A stretch of 64,000 nt of DNA, taken from the NCBI GenBank assembly GCA_030407315.1, contig JALQPE010002090.1, positions 1 to 64,000 on the forward strand. The letters run 5' to 3'. The DNA comes from Asparagopsis taxiformis (Eukaryota > Rhodophyta > Florideophyceae > Bonnemaisoniales > Bonnemaisoniaceae). The notes below the pieces were generated by a model. That model did not search any database, was not told the origin of the DNA, and was given only the letters and a program-made list of their open reading frames with translations. Of this stretch, positions 54,972-64,000 are shown in pieces (the stretch's first letter is position 1; every line of letters starts with the position of its first letter). A program made the translations under genes and the position numbers.

Positions 54972-55051
54972 AGACCGTCGTCTGTAGCACGTAGCTTTTC
55001 GTTAACGTAAAAGAGCTCAACCTCGTTGGTTGTCGTTATGCTCGTAGCAAC

Positions 55052-55069
55052 TTCTAGGTCGAGAGACCA
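55052..55069 (-). other. Gypsy B primer-binding site, probably tRNA-Tyr
   Basis: On the minus strand TGGTCTCTCGACCTAGAA follows the 5' LTR after one base. The first 18 bases equal the Gypsy A primer site, so both use the same tRNA. Confidence 0.75.
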
Positions 55070-55070
55070 G

Positions 55071-55728
55071 TGTGGAACCACGTTAGTTCTAGATAGCTGG
55101 TACGAGCTACGGACACGCTGTCCTTACGAAACGAAACGAGCAGTCCACCCGCTGGTGTTTGACTGTATGTTAGGTAGAAAGGTAGAGATAGGTTAGCGAG
55201 TAGACACGAGCGTCACGACGCAACAATCCACGTGAGGATTACGTTCGGTAAACGAGGTGGCACGTCACCGGAGGCGCTCTCAACCAAGCCCGGAGGCACT
55301 ACACGCAATCAGCCTTACGTGCGGCGATGGGTAGGGAGTACGCAGCTCGACGGAGACGAGGCCTCGTTAGGCAAAACGTAAACGTAAACGTAGAAGTCAG
55401 TCGTAGACTAGAGCCGTTGCTCGATCGTTGTCTTGTCCCCTTTCCCTCCCGGCACGATGCCAATACCTATATAGCCACGATGGCATCGCTTTACAGTGTA
55501 AACACTGCTCGTAACGTCCCCGAATGGGAAGGGACCTTGTGGGTCACACGTAGGGACCCGTTGGTCCGTTGGCCGTTGCCAATACGTTCGTTGCACACGT
55601 GTGCAGGTTGCGCGCGCGCATGCGCCAGCAATGTTCGTTCATTGCTGTCGCCGGTCGTATCCGGCGAAATTCGAATTCCGCGGAAAAACGTAAATATTTG
55701 CAATTTCGGAATTGCCACGTATACTACA
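55071..55728 (-). repeat. Gypsy B 5' LTR (outer right, 658 bp)
   Basis: Minus-strand TGTAGTATAC...GGTTCCACA. It contains a promoter-like CTATATAGG with TATATAG at about 55468-55474, ~255 bp into the LTR. Confidence 0.95.
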
Positions 55729-56532
55729 GACGGCATCTTCCCAGAATATGAGCGGCAGGTTGCTGTGAAATAGTGCGGCTCGTGCTGCGCTGATAAGCGT
55801 CGAGTTGATGCGTTCGGCGATCCCATTTTCTTGAGGCGAGTATGGAATTGTGAGGCGGTGTTGTATGCCGAGTGAATCGTAGAGAGATTTGCATTCTTTG
55901 GATATGTATTCGCGGGCGTTGTCTGTGGTGAGAATTTGGGGTGTGAAACCGTGCTGGTTCTGGACCGTTCGGATCAGCTTATCCATGGTTGACGGGAGTT
56001 GTTTGCGATTTGGGAGGAAATCCACAGTGACATGACGAGATGTTGTGTCGACCATGGTGATGAAGTAGGAATTTCCGTGGATAGATTTTGGTGATATCGG
56101 ACCACATACGTCGCTTGAGAGTGCTATTCCGACGCTGTGGTTGTGTTGTGTAGGTTTTTGTGGCTTAGGTCGCATCTTTCCGTGTTGACATCCTGAGCAT
56201 GTTATTTTGGGGAGGCGGGGTTTTGGAGTTGTGGTCCATGTTGAGATACCAAATCTTTGTGGGTATTTGTTGGTGTGGCCTGGTTCGCCGAAGGTTTGGT
56301 GTTTCCGTTTGGTGGTTTTGATGGGGACGGTTCGGGATGAGAAGGCGTGTGATTTGAGGCGGTATGAACCGTTTATGAAAGGTGCTGTACATACGATACG
56401 CGGTTTATTGTCTTTCGTGTTGATGATGTATGCGGTGGTTTTGTCGAAAGCGACGACGCCGCAATGGGCCGCTAGAGATTGTACAGAGAGGAGATTTGAG
56501 TTGAGGGATTTGTTGTATACTGCTGGGCCCAT
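55729..56532 (-). pseudogene. Copia pol, N-terminal piece: pre-integrase and integrase
   Basis: The ATG at 56532 lies inside the primer site. The frame begins at the pre-integrase segment (YNKSLNSNLLSVQSLAAHCG) with no gag or protease before it. The zinc-binding region includes ITCSGCQHGKMRP. The integrase catalytic core has SDVCGPI, TTDNAREYIS and ENGIAERINS, supplying Asp, Asp and Glu. The piece ends at IFWEDAV, where Gypsy B inserted; an open frame continuing into the LTR is an artefact. It continues in register at 38071. Confidence 0.9.
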
Positions 56533-56536
56533 AACC
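56523..56536 (-). other. Copia primer-binding site: initiator tRNA-Met half-tRNA type
   Basis: GGTTATGGGCCCAG (minus strand) directly after the 5' LTR is complementary to the anticodon arm of initiator tRNA-Met (CTGGGCCCATAACC). This is the internal-tRNA priming used by Drosophila copia. Confidence 0.85.
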
Positions 56537-56679
56537 TGATATTGCCGTGAAGACCTTTTTTATTTGACCCTCTCTCACTATTGCTGCTCCTTAAGACTCT
56601 CGAGGTCGGCGGCGTCCGCGCTGCTGTGCGTTGACAGCCTGTCGTGGTTAATGCCACTGGCACAGTGAGCGTAGTGGCA
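56537..56679 (-). repeat. Copia 5' LTR (right, 143 bp, internally deleted)
   Basis: It matches 21160-21306 except for a 4-bp indel and substitutions, and then ends. The 70 bp between the two GCGTAGTGGCA words of the left LTR are missing, as expected from deletion between short direct repeats. Confidence 0.85.
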
Positions 56680-56681
56680 GT

Positions 56682-59273
56682 TAGGGGTGTTCACGGTCCT
56701 GGTTAACCGTGGTTCGGACCAGTTTGGAAGTAAATGACTGGTCCCCGTAACCGTCACTCCTATGCGAAGAAAAGTCCTGACCTATTGCTCGTAATATTCA
56801 GTCCAGCCCTTACCAAGGATTTCAGATTTCCAGTCTCAAAGTAAAGACACCTTACGGTCCGTGGTCCGGTCACACAAACACGTTCATCGCAGTGGTCTTC
56901 ATTCGGTCCGAAACAGGATCCTGCCATTCAGAATCTTGTTCCGAATTCGAAACTTTTGAATCCGGGTTTGCAGATTTGAACCGTGGCGTCATTCAGCATT
57001 CCCCTCCTGTCCGTCGCTGGTTTGAACCCAATAACAACAAAAACACCTTCTCAAACTACGCGTTGATCGAAACCTGTCCAGGCTAGAACCCATTCTTGAT
57101 CAAAACCAATATGGTCACGGACGACTCTGCGAACCAACTCGATGAAACAGCAAACACGCCACTCAGTTCAATACCAACTGAAGTCGCACCTCGCCTCTCA
57201 ACCAAACGTCGAAAAAGCGCTGTTTGGGAGTACTTCAAATTCAATCAGACGGATAACAAGACCGAGTTGAAATGTATCATCTGTTCCAAAATATTCAGCG
57301 TCAATAGTGGAACAAGTACTCTCAAGCGCCATGCAAAAGTACACGGTTTCATGCTAGAAAGTGTACAGACGACAATGAGCGTGGATGGTAATCTTCTTAG
57401 CGCAGGATCGAGCTCTGTGCCAAGAGTTGAATTCAATGAACGGATTACTAAGCAGCTTTGCCGTTGGGTTGTATCGAATTCTCTCCCTTTCTCTATTGTG
57501 CAACACAGTGAGTTCATCAAGTTTGTTAAACTGCTTGATAGCGAATACAAGATACCAAGTCGGGTTACAATGCAACGTCGGATTGTCTCAGAAACTGAAC
57601 AAGCGAGAATATTGGTGCAATCTGCTATTAAAAATGCACCCGGAATGATTTCAATGACCACAGATGCATGGTCATCCAGGACATTCAAGGGGTATATGTG
57701 CGTCACTGCACATTACATTGATGATAATTGGAACATGAAGGGAATTGTTCTGGACTTCTTGCGTTTCCAAACACCGCACACAGGAGAATCAGCTTCCAAC
57801 TTACTTCTAGAAGTTATGGAGAAGTGGAATTTGAAGTCCAAAGTTCGTGCAATCACCTCCGACAACGGATCTGATATTGTGGCTGGAATATCTCATCTAT
57901 ACCAACGTGTTTTCACTAGCGGAAGTCATAGATCTATACGAGATTTCCATGTACGGTGCATTGCTCATGTTGTGAACCTTGCGGTAAGGGAGTGCCTTTC
58001 ACAAGTTCATAGCGAGATTCAAGCGATCAGAGCACTTCTGAACTCAATACGGAGCTCTACGAAGCGGAGAGATCTGTTTGAAAGAGTTAGAGATGAAATG
58101 GGAGAGGTTCATACGCACTGCCCCGGTCTTGATGTTGTTACAAGGTGGTCGTCAACTTTTAATATGATACAAGACGCCTACAACGCTCGGAATGTGCTAA
58201 ACAGTGTTTCCAGTAGGCTTCCAGAACTTTCCTCGCATGTTATATCTGAAGAAGAGTGGGAAAGAGCAAAATGCATATGTGATTTCCTAAAAACGGCTGC
58301 CAGCATTACTGAGAATCAGTCCGGACAAAATTATGTGACGATTAGTATAAGCTCTATGGCATACAAATTACTCATGCAAAAGTGCCAGTCTCGTATTGAC
58401 TCAAATGACCAGGCCACCAAGCCTATTGCCAGTACAATGCTCCGTAAGTTGAAGTCTTATGAGTCAATAATATGCTCTGACATGGCCATCTTGGCAAAGG
58501 TCGTTGATCCTCGTATTCCGAATGATGTACTTCGAGATAGTGATATTTTGTATAAGTGGGTTGATCTGCCGGATAATGGAGAATTGGAAGTAATACACAG
58601 TACAGAACAAGGTTCCGGGACTAAGTCTCTATTTGATTTGGTTTTGGAGAATGAACAGACTCCGTTACGTGCAGACAGTAACGAAATATCTATGTTTCTA
58701 AGGGCAACAGCACTTGGTGATTACAATGCAGATCCTTTACAGTGGTGGAAGGCAAACCAAAATCGCTTCCCAAACATTGCCAGGGTTGCAAGGGATGTGC
58801 TTGCTATTCAGCCATCCTCAGTTGCCAGTGAATCTGTGTTCTCCTGTTCCGGAAATATTGTTACAGCGCAGAGGACGCTGCTTAGTGATTCTTCAATTAT
58901 TTCGTGTATTCTTCTCCAGTCCTGGAATAAGTTTCTAAGCTAGTGTGCGATTAAACATGGTTCGGTTCGCAGTCCGGAACATGATTCTGGGTAGTTCCAG
59001 TCCTCATAATTTCATAACAGTTTATGATTTCAAATCAGAACGCGGTTCTGGTCCAGTCTGCTACTTCTGCCAGTTATTCTAGTCCGGATACCTCCGTGTA
59101 ATAAACGGTTTTTGGTCCAGTTATGAGGGGTTGGGAGAATTCCTGAGTTCCAAGTATGGTGCAGCTTGGAAGAATGGTGTGCAGTCACGTTACCTGTCAC
59201 ACAAATGGTGGGCAAGTCTAGAACGGTCAAAATTTGGAATTTGAGGACCAAAAGGGGACTGTGAACATCCCTA
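56682..59273 (+). mobile_element. hAT DNA transposon (2592 bp)
   Basis: The perfect 8-bp TSD GTGGCAGT lies at 56674-56681 and 59274-59281. Imperfect terminal inverted repeats are TAGGGGTGTTCACGGTCC (left) and TAGGGATGTTCACAGTCC (right, inverted). Many GGTCC/GGACC words in both subterminal regions resemble hAT subterminal repeats. It inserted at the outer edge of the Copia 5' LTR. With an intact transposase it may be autonomous. Confidence 0.95.
57111..58943 (+). CDS. hAT transposase
   Basis: The first ATG of the frame is at 57111 (MVTDDSANQL), giving 610 residues. Residues ~35-75 form a BED zinc finger (AVWEYFKF...LKCIICSKIF...LKRHAKVHG). The RNase H-like core has MISMTTDAWSSRTFKGYMCV with the first catalytic Asp, AITSDNGSDIV with the second, and the family's CIAHVVNLAV. 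The C-terminal dimerisation region has DPLQWWKANQNRFPNIARVA and SSVASESVFSCSGNIVTAQR. It is uninterrupted and of normal length. It binds the element ends and catalyses cut-and-paste transposition. Confidence 0.95.
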   Translation: MVTDDSANQLDETANTPLSSIPTEVAPRLSTKRRKSAVWEYFKFNQTDNKTELKCIICSKIFSVNSGTSTLKRHAKVHGFMLESVQTTMSVDGNLLSAGSSSVPRVEFNERITKQLCRWVVSNSLPFSIVQHSEFIKFVKLLDSEYKIPSRVTMQRRIVSETEQARILVQSAIKNAPGMISMTTDAWSSRTFKGYMCVTAHYIDDNWNMKGIVLDFLRFQTPHTGESASNLLLEVMEKWNLKSKVRAITSDNGSDIVAGISHLYQRVFTSGSHRSIRDFHVRCIAHVVNLAVRECLSQVHSEIQAIRALLNSIRSSTKRRDLFERVRDEMGEVHTHCPGLDVVTRWSSTFNMIQDAYNARNVLNSVSSRLPELSSHVISEEEWERAKCICDFLKTAASITENQSGQNYVTISISSMAYKLLMQKCQSRIDSNDQATKPIASTMLRKLKSYESIICSDMAILAKVVDPRIPNDVLRDSDILYKWVDLPDNGELEVIHSTEQGSGTKSLFDLVLENEQTPLRADSNEISMFLRATALGDYNADPLQWWKANQNRFPNIARVARDVLAIQPSSVASESVFSCSGNIVTAQRTLLSDSSIISCILLQSWNKFLS

Positions 59274-59284
59274 GTGGCAGTACT

Positions 59285-60057
59285 GTGCGAGTCGATTTTT
59301 TTCGGGGCGTGACGTCACTCCATACATCACGTCTCCTGTGTCGTTCACGGTGCTCATCACATCGCAACCGAAGTCCCGGGGCGAGACGACGCCAGCAATG
59401 TGCTCAAGCGATACATCGGCACTTTTATGACTGCCAGGCCTGTCGTAGATGAATAAATGTCCGTCCTGCGGAATATCTCTGGTATGACAACAACGAGAGA
59501 ACTGACACATGTAAAATACGTAATTGGCTCGAGTGAGCGCTCGTGTATGATACACGAGATACACGGTGCATCTCAGATATTGCATTCATGTCCGCCTGTC
59601 GTACAACGACAAGTGTTGCTCGTCGCCTCGACTCTCGTTTCATTGCTGCCCCCAACGCACTGTCTCACAAATGTTAACTAGAACCAATGTTGTGCCTGCG
59701 CTAACACTGGAGATACGAGAGCTGGTTATAAGGATGTCCCAACATCAAACAAATCACTCGTCGTAACACCATCTCCAACGCGCGCTGACATTCCACCGTT
59801 CTTTACTTTTACGCCCCACACTTGCCAAACTCACTCAATCTGCAGCCAACTCCACTCCCGCCCCTGCTCTCGCCCGTTCCTGAAACACTTGGATCCTGTA
59901 CTGTGTGCAACCGCCCACCAACCGCAGGTTCTCCCCACTCTGTGCAAGTCTCCCAAATCCCACGGTATTCTCCTGCCCACATCGATTTCCATACACCGCA
60001 ATAACCACAGTCAGACATCGCCAATAGCAGCTATTCATTCCAATATTCACTCACACA
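59285..60057. other. Intergenic region upstream of the NLR-like gene
   Basis: This is the pre-insertion sequence to the right of the nest. No gene, repeat or TATA box is recognised. A minus-strand frame ending at 59271 (with DGHLFIYDRPGSHKSADVSL) is open for ~100 codons but matches nothing I know. The region presumably includes the promoter of the NLR-like gene. Confidence 0.3.
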
Positions 60058-63000
60058 ATGGGATCGTGCTTGTCCGCCCCTCGCATCCATACCCCTCCAA
60101 CTGCTGAACAGCCTTCCCAACACACCATCCATCAACCAATCCCGGAACCTGTTCCTCGTCCAATCCAACATCACCCCACCCAATCAGCTCGAAAACCTCA
60201 CGCGTTTCACGTCCCTAGAAACCTCGCCGCCGTCCTCGACTTTTCCCAACAATCCCAAACTCCAGAGAGTAGAGCCAAAGAACAACTTCTCTCGCGCCAA
60301 CGTGGACATAACACCGTCGCCCTCGTCGGTATGGGCGGCGCCGGAAAGACAACCATTCTCAACGAAATCGGTCATGACAGAGACATCTGGGCGAGATACC
60401 CCGACGGCATATGGTTCATTTCGCTTGGCCAGGACGCAGACGTTTCGAAATTCATGACCGAGCTAGAAGAGTTTGTTCGTGCAGCCTGTCCAGAATTTGT
60501 GCAAGAGTTTTTGCGCATATCCACCTCAAAAAAACCACCAACTGTGCTGGTCGAAAAACTACTCAATCAGCTGCAGCACAAAAACATTTTGCTCATCTTG
60601 GACGATGTATGGGATGTTTCCAAGAAGCTGTTTCAATTGTTCGTTACCATCTGCGCCGGTGTTCGTGGCCTTCCCTCAGCGTCTCTCAAGATACTCACTT
60701 CAACGAGGGAGGATGGTGTGGGCCGCAAGCCACTTCATGATGTGCAAATCAGTGTGATTCCAGACGCCTCAGATACTCAAACAGCAAAGAGAATTCTGTG
60801 CTACTACGCCGATGCAAACTTATCTGAACTGGCGAGCCTCTCCATCAGAAATAGGGAGGCCGTCGGAAATATTGTAAAGACTTGTGCCGGTCTACCACTA
60901 GCACTCAGTGTTGCAGGTAGATCCGTCCTTCGTGAAAAGGATCAACTTGCTGACGGTTCCAAAGACGCAGCATGGATTCGGTACTGGCACGCACTGCAGC
61001 ATAACGTGCAGCAACTCGGTGAGACCAAGAGTTTGGAACACCTGGGTTTGTACGCCTCCTTGCAATCGAGTTTGAACACAGTAGAGAAGAAATGGAAGGT
61101 GGAAACGGTTTGCCTCACAAAACTGTTCCAATCGCTCAGTGTGCTCCAGAAGCAGTCTTCCATACCGCTGACCACACTCCAGCATCTCTGGGGCCTGTCT
61201 TACAAGGATGTCAAGCACGGTATGGATCTGCTGATCGAAGGGAACATTGCATCTGCAGCCACTGTTGGTGAGAGTACAAATGCCGCATTAGCCGTTCATG
61301 ACCTGGTTCATGACTATGCAGTGCATCTGACTGAAGGAGATGAGGTGCAAACGTACCACGCCAGCCTTGTAGACCAGTTCTACTCGACATCTGAATCCTC
61401 TACATCCACTCCCAAATGGCAGAAGTTGTCAGATGAGGCATATATGAGTGAGAATATTGTGTACCACATGCTCGGCGCCAGACGGGCCACAGATGCATTG
61501 CGCCTTCTCATCGACTATTCATGGATGCAATGGTTGAACAAGGACGAGAAACGGGTGCCGTTCCGCAAGATCATGTCCGACCTAGCAATGCTGCGCAATT
61601 ACATTGAGAGAAATGAGAGTGGCGACAACCGAGGCGCACTCATAGAAGACATCGAGACTCTGATAGAGACGATGCACAAGTGCATAGTCCCGTTCTGCAT
61701 GAATAATCGCAGAGAGTGTTCGTTCCAACTTTATGGGCGGCTTGCTTCACTGCGAAGCGACTCGAGTGTCATCCGACGAGTGATGTGGGGTATTGAGAAA
61801 CACAGTGCTCGACCGTGGGTGCGGGCTGGTGCTGGTGTGTTGAACAGTGTCGACAGTGAGCTGAAACGTTTGCTCGCAACGAAAGCTAAGATTACCCGCA
61901 TGGATTTGGGTGTAGAAGAAGAGGAATTAGTGATTGGTGGCCGTGGAGGGGAAGTTCGTGTCATTGGATGGAATGATGGCAAGGAACGATGCATATTAGA
62001 TGGTCCCAAAATTGTGGTAGGGATCTGCATTGACAGGAGAGGAGAAGCAATGAGATCTACTCATGTTCAGCTGATGGGACTGTGAATGTATGGAAGAGAT
62101 CGCATCATCGATCATTCAAGGTCAAGCTGAAGAACAATGAATTTCTGCAGAGTGCCGTTCTGCTGCCAACACGTGGAGTACTCGCTGTTGGGTCGTCAAC
62201 TGGTTACATGCGATGCGTGGATGCGACAAGTGGACGCGTGTTGAAGTGTGTTGGCGCGCACAGTGCTTGCGTATCGTGTTTGGCTGTTGGGAGGAGCGAG
62301 AACGTGTTGGTCTCTGGATCATGGGATCGAACACTTCGAATTTGGGACGTGGACACGTGGACAGCGAATAGAAAGGCGCTCACAGGACACACAGACAAAA
62401 TATTGTGTGTTGCGCTGAATGCCGACGAAAGTATCATCGCGTCGGGATCTGACGACAATAGTGTACGATTGTGGAGTGTACAAAATCGGCGACAAGCGCT
62501 GATTAGACACTACTGTAGAGTTCGTTCAGTTGTGTTCAGCAGTCATGCAAATTTGTTGTACTCTGCAGGGGAGGCAAGAATTATTGTGTGGGACGTGAAA
62601 AGTGTCTCGAATGGCGGCGTTTCCATGATACACCGATTCAACGACTCACGAATGATAATGCCACATGCGATTGTATTGAACAAAGATGAATCTCAGTTAT
62701 TTGTGGGCGACTTCATCGATAGAAACGTGTATGTGTGGGACACGACGCGTGTTGGAGATGCCAACACGCGTGTCGCCGAAGATTCGTTCGTCAGTGACAT
62801 CGAAGCGTTTGGGATATCGTGTGATGACACATTCATGGCTGTGTTCAACAGGAGATCGAGAGAGATTGCGGTGAGAAGAGTTGAAGATGTCGCTGAAGGG
62901 AAAGGGGATGTGATCAACAAGTTCAAAACCGATCACCACGTTCATCGAGTTGCAGTGTGTAGTGGTGGAGGACTGGTTGCGTATTGTGGCTACCCCGAGT

Positions 63001-64000
63001 TGACTGTATTCATTGTTGATATTTCAAGTGGTAAGACGGTGCACACATTTCCGGATGTGGAGGACTGGGCGGAAACGCTCGAAAATCGCCAAGGTATATG
63101 CTTACCACCAAGAGTGTTCCGTTTATATTTCAATGCAGAAGAAACTGTTCTTAGTGCTGAGGCTTTGGCCCAACCTGAATTTTATGGAGAAAAAGTGAAG
63201 AAGTCGATTTCATGGAATGTCAACCTATCCACCATGCGATACCAAACTGTGGTTGAAAATGATCAGGAATCGGCAAATGACATTAGAAACTGTCGTTCGC
63301 GCCTGTTCTGCAATCCAGCAGAGAACTTTGTCTTCTGTTCAGGAGCCATTCAGATGGAGCATAATAACAGCACCAGCATTGTTGCCACACTAGATTGCTT
63401 ACCCTGGGACGTGAGTTACTCCCCTGCAACACATCGCTTCTGGGCTTCAAAGGGTTATGGAGGACTACAGTATGTACAACTGGTGGCAGAGGACACCAAG
63501 CTAGAAGAATGGGATGAACCACAACTACCCGCTCTCTCGAAAACCACAAGTACTGGCACACAACGACAACCTTCCGATAGCAACAGCAGCAAGCAAAAGA
63601 AGAAAGGCAAGGTATTCATTAGTCATGCCGGCCCGGACAAGGACACCATTGCGCAAGTTGCTTACGACAAGCTGACCGAGCTGGGATTCGAAGTGTTCTT
63701 CGACAGAGAGGAATTGAAACCTGGGCAGAACGCACCAAAGAAGATGGATGAGGAGATGGAGTCTGCTTCCATTGTTATTGTAATATTATCACCTGAATTT
63801 CCAGCGCGAAAATGGACCATGCGAGAGTTGTTATGCTTCCTGAGGCGGTTTGCAGAGTATGGGGAACGTGGTGTGATTATCATCCCCGTATTCTATCGAC
63901 TGGGACTGGCAGAATGCCGGGACGTGGAGACGCTGCTGAATATTACGGGTGAGACAGGAAGGAATGTATTTGAAGAAGAGGGATATTGGATTCGACAAGC
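60058..64000 (+). CDS. NLR-like protein: NB-ARC, WD40 repeats and C-terminal TIR (partial, one frameshift)
   Basis: The ATG at 60058 begins MGSCLS, fitting Gly2 myristoylation with Cys4 palmitoylation. The NB-ARC ATPase follows: P-loop GMGGAGKTT (91-99), kinase 2 LLILDDVW (178-185), LTSTRE (213-218), GLPLAL (278-283), then a winged helix with AVHDLVHDYA. A helical linker leads to WD40 sequence. The first frame stops at 62085; the protein continues in another frame, entered between ~61990 and 62065 and open to the window end. It carries WD40 blades (SGSWDRTLRIWDV, ASGSDDNSVRLWSV) and, from ~63600, a TIR domain (GKVFISHAGPDKD, FEVFFDREEL, RKWTMRELLC). The Glu of MRELL aligns with the NADase glutamate. 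NLRs oligomerise on sensing a trigger; the TIR would signal or hydrolyse NAD+. The shift may be a mutation or an assembly indel. The 3' end is off-window. Confidence 0.85.

Larger units (their letters stand above)
38072..55728 (-). mobile_element. Gypsy B: Ty3/Gypsy chromodomain retrotransposon with three LTRs and antisense genes
   Basis: The TSD GACGG lies at 38067-38071 and 55729-55733. Read on the minus strand: 5' LTR (55728-55071), primer site, gag, pol, ~2 kb spacer, antisense gene copy 2, internal LTR (42912-42243), a second partial spacer, antisense gene copy 1, 3' LTR (38729-38072). The outer LTRs are both 658 bp and look identical; the internal LTR is 670 bp and diverged. Its composition differs visibly from the neighbours, being very rich in CGT and ACGT words. 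Confidence 0.93.
21160..56679 (-). mobile_element. Copia element broken by nested Gypsy A and Gypsy B
   Basis: The 5-bp TSD GTACT lies at 21155-21159 and, beyond a later hAT insertion, at 59280-59284. The 3' LTR is on the left and the 5' LTR on the right. Pol lies in three pieces, 56532-55729, 38071-37866 and 23181-21425, separated by Gypsy B (TSD GACGG) and Gypsy A (TSD GTTAG). Removing each insertion with one TSD copy keeps the reading frame at both joints and gives 918 codons. Gag and protease are missing: the 5' LTR and primer site lead straight into the pre-integrase segment. Confidence 0.9.

Noticed and set aside
55327..55773. 148-codon frame crossing from the Gypsy B LTR into Copia
   Set aside because: It crosses an insertion junction, so it cannot be an evolved gene.
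1..64000. tRNA or rRNA genes
   Set aside because: I saw no cloverleaf with A/B boxes and no rRNA-like stretch. tRNA-like words occur only as primer-binding sites.

Overview
The window is nuclear DNA from an intron-poor eukaryote. Long uninterrupted reading frames, a BED-finger hAT, chromodomain Ty3/Gypsy elements, a Copia element with an initiator-tRNA-Met half-tRNA primer site, a Plavaka-like transposase and an NB-ARC/WD40/TIR gene all point that way. A red alga is my best guess for the host, but the sequence does not prove it. Most of the window is mobile DNA.

Left block (1-11.1 kb). A repeat module carrying a perfect 12-bp-arm hairpin and a 14-bp palindrome occurs six times. Inverted copies of it form ~320-bp inverted repeats at 4691-5021 and 10776-11090. 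Between them lies a gene (7385-10581) that joins a beta-class DPPY DNA methyltransferase to a SET domain. Left of it, on the minus strand (530-4440), is a frame-disrupted gene with a ParB-like domain and a C-terminal 2-oxoglutarate/Fe(II) dioxygenase-like domain. Together they read as a possible mobile DNA/chromatin modification module with a writer and a candidate oxidative eraser. This is my leading candidate for an undescribed system.

11.2-21.1 kb. An unrecognised coiled-coil protein faces, tail to tail, a 1012-aa Plavaka-like transposase. After these come a perfect 38-bp palindrome, diverged repeats with splice-like motifs, eight 43-bp tandem repeats and a 5'-truncated Copia fragment with its 3' LTR.

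21.2-59.3 kb. This is a nest of elements resolved by target-site duplications (TSDs). A minus-strand Copia element (TSD GTACT) was hit by two Ty3/Gypsy chromodomain elements and, at its LTR edge, by a hAT (TSD GTGGCAGT). Gypsy A (23182-37865, TSD GTTAG) carries ~6 kb of cargo after pol with broken NB-ARC/WD40, Sel1-repeat and ABC-transporter fragments. Gypsy B (38072-55728, minus strand, TSD GACGG) has gag and pol linked by a canonical -1 slippery site, a long antisense gene of unknown function after pol, and a second antisense-gene-plus-LTR unit, so it has three LTRs. Removing Gypsy A and B with one TSD copy each makes the Copia pol frame continuous.

60.1-64 kb. An NLR-like gene begins with a lipidation-type N-terminus (MGSCLS), followed by NB-ARC, WD40 repeats and a C-terminal TIR. 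It has one frameshift and runs off the window. The decayed NB-ARC/WD40 fragment inside Gypsy A belongs to the same family.
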